Source: Rhodanobacter sp. (lineage in GTDB: Bacteria; Pseudomonadota; Gammaproteobacteria; Xanthomonadales; Rhodanobacteraceae). From it: a stretch of 64,000 nt of DNA. Shown one piece after another: positions 15,760 to 22,732 of the stretch (position 1 is the first letter of the stretch; each line of letters begins with the position of its first letter). The stretch covers positions 62,001 through 126,000 of the forward strand of contig JANJTA010000032.1 of NCBI GenBank assembly GCA_024711345.1. Reading direction: 5' to 3'. A program made the translations under genes and the position numbers. Under the pieces are notes generated by a model. The model saw only the letters and a program-made list of their open reading frames with translations. It did not search any database and was not told where the DNA came from.

Positions 15760-16812
15760 GTGTTCAAGAAATCTGCCGTCTTCGCCGTGGCCCTGCTGCT
15801 CGGTGGCTGCGCCTCCGGCACCAGACCGATCGACCCGGCCGACGCGCTGATGCAGCGTTACGCCGGCGACGTGCCCGGCGCCTCGCTGCTGGTGCTCAAG
15901 GACGGCAAGCCGATCGTGCGCCGCGGCTACGGCCTGGCCAACCTCGAAAACGGCGAACGCGCCACGCCGGCCACCAACTACCGGCTCGCCTCGGTGAGCA
16001 AGCAGTTCACCGCCGCGGCGATCCTGCTGCTGGCCGAGGACGGCCACCTGCAGTTGGACGACCCGGTGCGCCGCTGGCTGCCTTCGCTGCCGGAAAGCAC
16101 CGCCACCGTCACCCTGCGCCAGCTGCTCGACCACACCGGCGGCCTGGTCGACTACGAGGACCTGATCGCGCCCGGCACCACCGCCCAGCTCAGCGACGAC
16201 GACGTGCTGCGTCTGCTATCGGCCGCGCCGAACACCTACTTCGCACCGGGCAGCGCCTACCGCTACAGCAACTCCGGCTACGTGCTGCTCGGCCTGGTGG
16301 CGGAACGCGCCTCCGGCATGAGCCTGCCGCTGTACCTGCAGCAGCGCATCTTCCGGCCGCTGCGAATGGACCACACCCTGCTCTACGAGCACGGCAAGGG
16401 CCCGGAAGTGGCGAACCGCGCCTACGGCTACAGCGAGGAGCACGGCCAGTGGACGCGCACCGACCAGAGCGTCACCAGCGCCACCCGCGGCGACGGCGGC
16501 ATCTATTCCTCGATCGACGACCTGGCGAAGTGGGACGCCGCGCTGTACGACGATCGCCTGCTCAGCGCCGCCTCGCGGCAGCTGGCCTTCAGCCCGCACG
16601 TCAAGGTCACCGGCGAGCCGTACGAAGCGAGCTACGGCTACGGCTGGCGCATCACCGGCGACACCCTGTGGCATTCCGGCGAGAGCATCGGCTTCCGCAA
16701 CGTGATCGTGCGCTGGCCGAAGCAGCGCCTCACGGTGATCCTGCTCAGCAACCGCAACGACCCGGAGCCGTACCGCACCGCGCTGGCGATCGCCGCGCCG
16801 TACTTGCAATGA
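15760..16812 (+). CDS. Serine hydrolase lipoprotein of the beta-lactamase/D,D-peptidase fold
   Basis: The protein has 350 residues from a GTG start, chosen because a CGGGAG ribosome site lies 8 bases upstream and the protein then begins with a lipoprotein signal (LLLGGC, Cys17). The catalytic motifs are Ser78 in SVSK, the Tyr in YSNSGYVLLG and WHSGESIGF near the end. The domain is typical of class C-like D-aminopeptidases and esterases. Although it resembles beta-lactamases, a KTG motif is absent (HSG instead). Its place between the VanX-like dipeptidase and an amidase suggests outer-membrane-anchored processing of D-amino-acid peptides. Confidence 0.85.
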   Translation: MFKKSAVFAVALLLGGCASGTRPIDPADALMQRYAGDVPGASLLVLKDGKPIVRRGYGLANLENGERATPATNYRLASVSKQFTAAAILLLAEDGHLQLDDPVRRWLPSLPESTATVTLRQLLDHTGGLVDYEDLIAPGTTAQLSDDDVLRLLSAAPNTYFAPGSAYRYSNSGYVLLGLVAERASGMSLPLYLQQRIFRPLRMDHTLLYEHGKGPEVANRAYGYSEEHGQWTRTDQSVTSATRGDGGIYSSIDDLAKWDAALYDDRLLSAASRQLAFSPHVKVTGEPYEASYGYGWRITGDTLWHSGESIGFRNVIVRWPKQRLTVILLSNRNDPEPYRTALAIAAPYLQ

Positions 16813-16818
16813 CCACCC

Positions 16819-17580
16819 ATGAAGCCACTCACGATGCGTGATCCGTTTTTCCGCGCGGCCCTGCTGGTGCTGCTCGCCCTGCTCGCCGCCTGCGCGCCGC
16901 TGCCGCCGCGCAACCCGCTGGCGACCTGGGTGCCCTCGCCGAACCACGACATCCGCCGGCCGGTGCTGATCGTGCTGCACTTCACCAACCAGCACTCGGT
17001 GCAGCAAAGCCTGGACACCCTGCGCTCGAGCAACAGCACCGGCCCGGTCAGCGCGCACTACCTGGTCGGCGCCGACGGCCGCATCTACCAACTGGTGCCC
17101 GACCAGTGGCGCGCGTGGCAGGCCGGCCCGGGGCGCTGGGGCACCATCACCGACCTCAATTCCGCCTCGATCGGCATCGAGCTGGACAACGACGGCGCCA
17201 CGCCGTTCGCCCAGCCACAGATCGACAGCCTGCTGCGCCTGCTGGCCGACCTCACCACGCGGCTGCGCATCCCGCCCACCCAGATCATCGGCCACGAGGA
17301 CCTTGCCCCCGGCCGCAAGGACGATCCCGGCCCGCTGTTCCCGTGGCAGCAGCTCGCCGCCGCCGGCTTCGGCCGCTGGCCGCAGGGCGCGCTGGTCGAT
17401 CCGCCGAGCGGTTTCGACCCGTGGATGGCGCTGGGCCTGGTCGGCTACCCGCTGGACGACCGCCCCGCCGCCGTGCGCGCTTTCCACCATCATTTCCGCG
17501 GCATCGAGGGCGATACGCTGGACGACCAGGACCTGCGCATCCTGTACAACCTGGCGCAGCAGATCGTGGGCGGCAGCTGA
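16819..17580 (+). CDS. amiD: N-acetylmuramoyl-L-alanine amidase lipoprotein (AmiD type)
   Basis: The protein has 253 residues with a lipoprotein signal (LLAAC). The amidase_2 domain shows the zinc ligands in IVLHFTNQHS and in GHEDLAPGRKDDPGP, where the second His and the Asp coordinate zinc, and a conserved SIGIELDN strand. The C-terminal region resembles the peptidoglycan-binding end of AmiD. AmiD cuts the MurNAc-L-Ala bond of anhydro-muropeptides and intact glycan, releasing stem peptides. It closes the plus-strand murein-peptide unit, 6 bases after the hydrolase lipoprotein gene. A decayed relative lies at 35207-35353. Confidence 0.9.
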   Translation: MKPLTMRDPFFRAALLVLLALLAACAPLPPRNPLATWVPSPNHDIRRPVLIVLHFTNQHSVQQSLDTLRSSNSTGPVSAHYLVGADGRIYQLVPDQWRAWQAGPGRWGTITDLNSASIGIELDNDGATPFAQPQIDSLLRLLADLTTRLRIPPTQIIGHEDLAPGRKDDPGPLFPWQQLAAAGFGRWPQGALVDPPSGFDPWMALGLVGYPLDDRPAAVRAFHHHFRGIEGDTLDDQDLRILYNLAQQIVGGS

Positions 17581-17679
17581 TCGAACGCGGCACAGGGCAA
17601 TGCGTGCCGACACGTGGTCCGCATGCGTCCGGCGCGAGTCAGGCGGGAAGCCCCGCGGCCCCGGAAATTCGCCGCCGGC

Positions 17680-20568
17680 CTAGAAGCGCAGGTTCACCCC
17701 CAGGTTGAACGCGCGGCCGTAGCGGAAGTAACCGTCCGACAGCAACGGATTGCCGTTGATGCTGGAGGTCTGCGGGTCGTCCAGCAGGTTCTGCCCGTCG
17801 AGGGTGATGCTGAGCATGTCGTTGACCTTGTAGGACACGTGCGCGGTCAGCCAGGTGAGCGAATCGGCCAGTTCGTTGTAGCCGGTGCCCAGCACGTTGA
17901 CCGCCCTGACGAAGCCGTCGGTGTGGTCGGCATTCACGCCCAGCGACCATTTGCCCTTTTCGTACATCGCGCCCACCGAATAGGTCGCCGGGGCAATGCC
18001 CTCGAGCGGACGCTCCTCGCCGTCCACCCAGCTGCGCGACAGGTTGCGGGTGTACTGGGCACGCACGCCGAAGCCGTTCTCCCAGAAATGCTGCAGGCCC
18101 AGCTCGAGGCCGCGGACCCTGGCATGGTCGCCGTTGATCGGGCGCATGACGTTGAACAGGTAGCCCGGCACGCCGATGTCCTGACCCGGCTCGAAGCTGG
18201 TGGTGATCTGGTTCTTGATGCGCTTCTCGAACACGGCCACGTTGGCGATGGAGTGGTCGGCGAAGTACCACTCCAGCGACAGGTCGCCTTGGGTGGCGGT
18301 GTACGGCTTCAGGTGCACGTTGCCGCCATAGACCTGGGTGAACTCGCCCCACGATACGCTGGCGGTGGTATTGGTCGGCGCCAGCGTGTCGACCGCCGGA
18401 CGCGCCATGGTCTTGGCGACGCCCGCGCGCAGCTGCAGCTCGTCGGTGAAGTGCCAGGTGAAGTTCGCCGACGGCAGCAGGTAGGTGTAGTTGGCGTTCT
18501 CGGTGATCGGAGTCGGCGCGGCGTACTTGGCCGTGTAGTTGAACGGACCGTTCTCGGTGATGCTGAGGATCTTGGCGTCCCAGGCCTGGGCGCTGGTGCG
18601 CGTCTTGACCAGGCGCGCGCCAATGTCGCCCTCCCAGCGGTCGCCGGACATGTCGGCTTCCAGATAGAAGGCATTGGTCTTTTCGCTGACCCGGTAGCTT
18701 TGCAGCGGGTTCCACGCGGGCGCGGCCATGGCGTAGTCGTACGGGGTGCCGTCCGGGCGCAGGTGGCCGTTGTAGGCCTCCAGTTGCGCCAGGTAGTTGG
18801 GCACGTCGAAGGCCAGGAAGCTGCGTGGGAAGTTGCTGTCCACGTCGTCCATGAAGTGCGGCAGGTGGAAGTTGTGCGAGATCACCCCGCCGCCCAGGTC
18901 GGCCACGTTGATGGCGTTGGCCTCGGAGTAGTAGTCGGCGCCGCCGTTGAGGGTGTTGTTGACCAGGTCGCGCGACTTCCGGCGCTCGGTCCGGGTCACC
19001 CCGAAGCGCAGCTGGTCGATGCCCCAGCTGCCGACGAACAGCTTGCCGGCCACGGTGCCGCCGGTGATCTTGTCGTCGATGTTGTCGCCGCTCAGCTCCA
19101 TGTAATGGGTATTGAAGTCCGACGCGGTGAACTGGTTGTTGGCCAGGCCGGTGGCCAGGTCGCGGCCGTCGGCGAAGCGCACGTCGACATTGGGCACCGC
19201 GTTCGGACCCAGCGTGATGCGCGCGATGTTGGGCTGGTTCATGCGCAGGACGACGTAGGTGTCCAGGCCGCCGGAATGGCGGCTGGAGGTGGAGCGGTAC
19301 AGGTCGCCGGTCAGGGTCAGGTCGGAGCTGACTTTCCATTCGCCGTTGATGCCGTAGAGGTCTGTATCGACCACGCGGTACTGGGTCTGGTTCAGCAGTT
19401 CCGGATTCAGCCGCAGCCCGGGGTCCGGGTTGTCCATGGTGAAGCCGGTGACGATGCCGTTCTGCACGGTGATGTCGGACCAGCGGCCCAGCGCGAACAG
19501 CGGATAGTAGGACTGCTGGTAGGACACCTGCGGGGAGTTCAGGCGGGTCCTCAAGCCGTCCACCACGATGCGCACGTCGTCGCTGGGACGCCATTCGATC
19601 TTGCCGGAGTAGGCGCGGCGCTTCTTGTCCTCCATGATCGAGCCAACGCGGAACTGGCCCGGGCCGATCAGGCCGTACTCGTCCGGGTCCAGCACGCCGT
19701 TGCCGTTGGGGTCGATGTTGCCGCCCCAGGCGTTGCCCCACCAGTTGGGATCGTTGGGGTCCGGATTCCGCGTCCAGCCGCCGTCGTTGCCGGCCACGTC
19801 GGTGCGGTCCTTGCGGTCGGCGTGGACCACGCCCAGCAGGATGCCCAGGGTGTCGTTGAAGAAGGTATTGCTGTAGGTCGCCGAGAGCTTGCGCCCGTTG
19901 AGTTCGGACATCTGGTTGCGGTCGCCTTCCAGACGCACGAGACCGTGTTGGCCCTTCTGGTCGAACGGGCTGGCCGAGCGCAGGTTGATCAGGCCGCCGA
20001 TGGCCCCTTCGGTCAGCGAGGCCTGGGCGCCCTTGATCACGTCGGCGCCGCTGATCACGTCGGCCGGCAATACATCGAAAGCGAAGTCGCGGCCGGCGCC
20101 ATCGGTGGCCAGGATGCGCCCGTTGAACGTGGTCAGCGTGTAGTCCGGCCCCAGCCCGCGCACGCTGACCTTCTGTCCCTCGCCACCGGCCGTGCGCGAA
20201 ATGGCCACGCCGGTGATGTGGCTGAGGGAGTCGGCCACGTTGTCGTCGGGAAACCGGCCCAGTTCGAGCGCGCTGATCGAATCCTGCACGGTGGCGGCGT
20301 CACGCTTCAGTTCGGTCGAGCGTGCCAGGCTGCCGCGTACGCCAGTGACCGTCACCGTGCCCAGTTCGGTCACGCTGCCGCGCTTCTTCGCCGTTTCGTC
20401 GGATGATGTGGTCTGCGGCTGCGTGGTTTGAGCGAGCGCCGACGTTTGCGATGGCTGGGCCGCGGGGGCGTTCTCCGGCGCCGCCTGGGACAGGGCCGTT
20501 GCAGGCAGCAGCAGGGCGAGCGCAATTCCAAAATACAGTGTGTTTCGGTGTACGGGCGCGGCATTCAC
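17680..20568 (-). CDS. TonB-dependent receptor of the amino-sugar locus
   Basis: The protein has 962 residues from a GTG with GAGGAGAG just upstream; an ATG 15 codons earlier lacks a ribosome site. A signal peptide is followed by a Gln/Thr/Ala-rich spacer, a TonB box-like TVTVTGVRGSL, a plug domain (DNVADSLSHITGVAISR) and a long barrel ending in NLGVNLRF. It resembles the large carbohydrate-type TonB receptors of Xanthomonas and Caulobacter. It is transcribed away from the DeoR-type regulator and shares its operator region. It therefore probably imports the oligosaccharide processed by the GH36 enzyme and its partners. Specificity cannot be read from the sequence. Confidence 0.88.
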   Translation of the reverse strand: MNAAPVHRNTLYFGIALALLLPATALSQAAPENAPAAQPSQTSALAQTTQPQTTSSDETAKKRGSVTELGTVTVTGVRGSLARSTELKRDAATVQDSISALELGRFPDDNVADSLSHITGVAISRTAGGEGQKVSVRGLGPDYTLTTFNGRILATDGAGRDFAFDVLPADVISGADVIKGAQASLTEGAIGGLINLRSASPFDQKGQHGLVRLEGDRNQMSELNGRKLSATYSNTFFNDTLGILLGVVHADRKDRTDVAGNDGGWTRNPDPNDPNWWGNAWGGNIDPNGNGVLDPDEYGLIGPGQFRVGSIMEDKKRRAYSGKIEWRPSDDVRIVVDGLRTRLNSPQVSYQQSYYPLFALGRWSDITVQNGIVTGFTMDNPDPGLRLNPELLNQTQYRVVDTDLYGINGEWKVSSDLTLTGDLYRSTSSRHSGGLDTYVVLRMNQPNIARITLGPNAVPNVDVRFADGRDLATGLANNQFTASDFNTHYMELSGDNIDDKITGGTVAGKLFVGSWGIDQLRFGVTRTERRKSRDLVNNTLNGGADYYSEANAINVADLGGGVISHNFHLPHFMDDVDSNFPRSFLAFDVPNYLAQLEAYNGHLRPDGTPYDYAMAAPAWNPLQSYRVSEKTNAFYLEADMSGDRWEGDIGARLVKTRTSAQAWDAKILSITENGPFNYTAKYAAPTPITENANYTYLLPSANFTWHFTDELQLRAGVAKTMARPAVDTLAPTNTTASVSWGEFTQVYGGNVHLKPYTATQGDLSLEWYFADHSIANVAVFEKRIKNQITTSFEPGQDIGVPGYLFNVMRPINGDHARVRGLELGLQHFWENGFGVRAQYTRNLSRSWVDGEERPLEGIAPATYSVGAMYEKGKWSLGVNADHTDGFVRAVNVLGTGYNELADSLTWLTAHVSYKVNDMLSITLDGQNLLDDPQTSSINGNPLLSDGYFRYGRAFNLGVNLRF

Positions 20569-20603
20569 TGGCTCTCTCCTCAGGGCTGGATGGCGGACCT
20601 GGC

Positions 20604-20690
20604 ACATAAACAACGAAACCGAGCCTATATCATGTTTCGTTTAGCATCAATAGCGAAATACAACGAAATACGAGATAATCACGAACACCC
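20604..20690. promoter_or_regulatory. Divergent operator region with CGAAA repeats (DeoR/AgaR-type)
   Basis: This is an AT-rich gap between the TonB receptor and the DeoR-type gene. CGAAA occurs at 20614, 20654 and 20664 and its complement at 20635, with CGAGA and CGAAC variants at 20671 and 20682. The CGAAATAC units at 20654 and 20664 are direct repeats with a 10-base period, typical of DeoR-family operators. GCATCAATAGC at 20644 recurs in the other divergent region near 22676. Confidence 0.65.
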
Positions 20691-20702
20691 GTAGGAATCC
20701 CC

Positions 20703-21479
20703 ATGGCCGCCACCCGCGATACCAGTCAACGACGCCTCCAGATCAGCGAACTCGTCCGCCAGCACGGCAGCGTCCAGGTCGCCAGCCTTGCCCGCCGCTT
20801 CGGCGTGAGCGCGCAGACCGTGCGCAAGGACCTGCGCTATCTTGCCGAACGCGGGGTCATGGCACGGGCCTATGGCGGGGCGATCGACAGCGGCGTGGTG
20901 GGCGGCGTCCTGACCGAACCCAACTACGAGGCGAAATTCACCCACCTGGATGAAAAACGCCGCATCGGCGTGCGCGCCGCGGCGCTGATCAAGCCCGGCG
21001 ACACGGTCGTCATCGACTCGGGCACCACGGGCATCCAGCTGGCTGAAGCGCTGCCGGATATCGATGTCACCGTGGTCACCAACGACTTCGGCGTGCTGAT
21101 CGCGCTCGCTCCCAAGAGCAGCATCACGCTCGTCATGCTCGGCGGCGAACTGCGCCGCCGCAACATGGCGTTCTACGGCGGACTGACCGTCGAGGCGCTG
21201 GACGCGCTGCACGTGGACAAGCTGTTCCTCGGCGTGGACGGGTTCGACCTGGAGCGCGGCATCACCACCCACTACGAGCCCGAAGCGCTGCTCAACCGCA
21301 AGATGGTGGAGGCCGCGCGCCAGGTCATCGCCATCACGGACAGCTCGAAGTTCGGCAAGATCTGCCTGCATCGGATCATTCCCGTCAGCGCGTTGAACAT
21401 GCTGATCACGGATACCGGCGCCACGGAGGAGATCGTCCAGGCCAGCCATCAGCTCGGCTTCGAGCTGCTGCTGGCCTAG
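20703..21479 (+). CDS. DeoR family transcriptional regulator, AgaR-like
   Basis: The protein has 258 residues. It has an N-terminal winged helix-turn-helix (LQISELVRQHGSVQVASLAR, then VSAQTVRKDLRYLAERG) and a C-terminal DeoRC sensor domain with the IDSGTTGIQLAEAL and DKLFLGVDGFD signatures that bind phosphosugars. The ATG follows AGGAAT. Relatives include AgaR and GlpR, which repress amino-sugar or glycerol genes until a phosphorylated intermediate appears. It sits at the centre of the amino-sugar locus beside CGAAA repeats, so it is the probable local repressor. Its inducer could be galactosamine- or tagatose-6-phosphate; that is inferred from the neighbouring genes. Confidence 0.92.
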   Translation: MAATRDTSQRRLQISELVRQHGSVQVASLARRFGVSAQTVRKDLRYLAERGVMARAYGGAIDSGVVGGVLTEPNYEAKFTHLDEKRRIGVRAAALIKPGDTVVIDSGTTGIQLAEALPDIDVTVVTNDFGVLIALAPKSSITLVMLGGELRRRNMAFYGGLTVEALDALHVDKLFLGVDGFDLERGITTHYEPEALLNRKMVEAARQVIAITDSSKFGKICLHRIIPVSALNMLITDTGATEEIVQASHQLGFELLLA

Positions 21480-21488
21480 GCCGTCTCC

Positions 21489-22619
21489 TCAGTCGGCCGG
21501 CCTGGACACGGCGAACACGCGCCTGGCATTGGTGTAGTAGATCTTGTCCACCACCGCGCGCGGCAGGGCGAGGCCCGGCACCTCGGCATGGATCATGTCC
21601 ACCCGCTGGGTTTCGCCGGTGGCCAGGTAGCGCCAGTCGGAGCGCCACACGGCGTGCGCCTCGCGCCTGAATTGCGCCGGGTCGGCGTCTGCCGCGAAGG
21701 TCAGGTCGGTGCCGTACAGCACGCGGTCCTGGTAGCGAATGAAGAAGTTGCGCACCTTTTCCCGATCGCGCACCGACTGGTACTGCACCTGGCTCATGCG
21801 TGCGGCCATGTCCACGCTCGCATCGGGAAAGCGGTCGAGGAACGCGGCGATGCGGTCGACGTCGTATTCCAGGCTGGCCAGGTGCGCGCCGACGAAGCGC
21901 AGCTTCGGATGCGCGGCCACGAAGCGGTCGCGCGCGGCCATCAAGTCCTCGTAGCCGGGCATGTCCGGATGCAGGTACATGTAGTACTCCGGATGATGGC
22001 GGAAGTACTCGCGGTCGTTGTCGGTGGTCATCTGGTCCAGCGGCAGCCAGCAGTTGCGCGGCTCGCCCTGGTGGTCGATCAGGGCCACGCCAAGCGCGCG
22101 GATCTTCTCGGCCACGGGCGCCAGGCGCGGATCGTCGAGCATGATCAGCCTGCCCTTGGCGTCCTTCTCCGCCAGTCCCACGTTCTTCCAGATCTTCACC
22201 GCTAGCGCGCCCTTCGCCACGTCGCGGGCCAGGCCGGCCTCGACGCGTTCGGTCCAGCCCGGCGTACCGAAGCCCTTCATCGAGAAGGTGGTGGCCCAGT
22301 GGAAATGCAACGGGTCCTCGGCGGCGAGGGCCAGGGCGATCTCGTGCTGGCGGGCCAGGCTGGGGAAGTCCGGATAGTCGACGTTGATCGACAGCAACTC
22401 GAAGCCATCCGCGCGTGCCTGCCGGAGAAACGCCGGATCCGCATTGTTGGCGTGGATGTGGGCGTCGTACTTGCGCACGCGGGCGAAGTCCGCCATGGAG
22501 TAGCTGTCCGCCGCCGCGGCGGTGGTCGCCGCTCGCGATGGAGGCGAGGTGGCCGCCACGGAAAGTGCAGCCACCAGCGCGATCGCGCCCATCATCATGC
22601 AGCGAATAGCCCTGCTCAT
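21489..22619 (-). CDS. Exported amidohydrolase-family (TIM-barrel) metal hydrolase
   Basis: The protein has 376 residues with a signal peptide (VAALSVAATSPPSRA). The barrel resembles amidohydrolase family 2: the first metal motif DAHIHAN, a carboxylate/Lys region at GALAVKIWKNVG, His in ALIDHQGEP, His in FVGAHLAS and the final Asp in VLYGTDLTF. Substrates in this family range from decarboxylated acids to lactones and amides. It is divergent from the GH36 gene across a CGAAA-repeat promoter, so it is probably in the same regulon. It is not a NagA/AgaA-type cytoplasmic deacetylase, because it is exported and has the wrong domain. Its reaction remains unknown. Confidence 0.78.
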   Translation of the reverse strand: MSRAIRCMMMGAIALVAALSVAATSPPSRAATTAAAADSYSMADFARVRKYDAHIHANNADPAFLRQARADGFELLSINVDYPDFPSLARQHEIALALAAEDPLHFHWATTFSMKGFGTPGWTERVEAGLARDVAKGALAVKIWKNVGLAEKDAKGRLIMLDDPRLAPVAEKIRALGVALIDHQGEPRNCWLPLDQMTTDNDREYFRHHPEYYMYLHPDMPGYEDLMAARDRFVAAHPKLRFVGAHLASLEYDVDRIAAFLDRFPDASVDMAARMSQVQYQSVRDREKVRNFFIRYQDRVLYGTDLTFAADADPAQFRREAHAVWRSDWRYLATGETQRVDMIHAEVPGLALPRAVVDKIYYTNARRVFAVSRPAD

Positions 22620-22634
22620 CGCATCACCATGAAT

Positions 22635-22686
22635 ATATAACGAAACTACATAGCACCATATCGAAACGAAACGCTTGCATCAATAG
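22635..22686. promoter_or_regulatory. Second divergent operator region with CGAAA repeats
   Basis: CGAAA occurs at 22641, 22662 and 22667, with the last two nearly abutting (TCGAAACGAAACG). GCATCAATAGC follows, as at 20644. The region separates the amidohydrolase from the GH36 operon and is the likely second target of the DeoR-type regulator. Confidence 0.62.
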
Positions 22687-22732
22687 CCGAGACTGACGCA
22701 GAATCGGAACCACCCTCCGGCTGGACACCGCC

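Noticed and set aside
13097..16812. True beta-lactamase resistance genes
   Set aside because: Both proteins lack the KTG motif (HTG/HSG instead) and sit among peptidoglycan peptidases; no AmpR-type regulator is adjacent.
17614..20406. Very long plus-strand open frame opposite the TonB receptor
   Set aside because: It is the GC-rich shadow of the minus-strand receptor: Val/Gly/Ala/His/Arg-rich without motifs, no ribosome site, while the opposite strand has a complete recognisable protein.
21489..22619. GalNAc-6-phosphate deacetylase to complete the pathway
   Set aside because: It has a signal peptide and an amidohydrolase-2-type barrel, not the cytoplasmic NagA/AgaA type.
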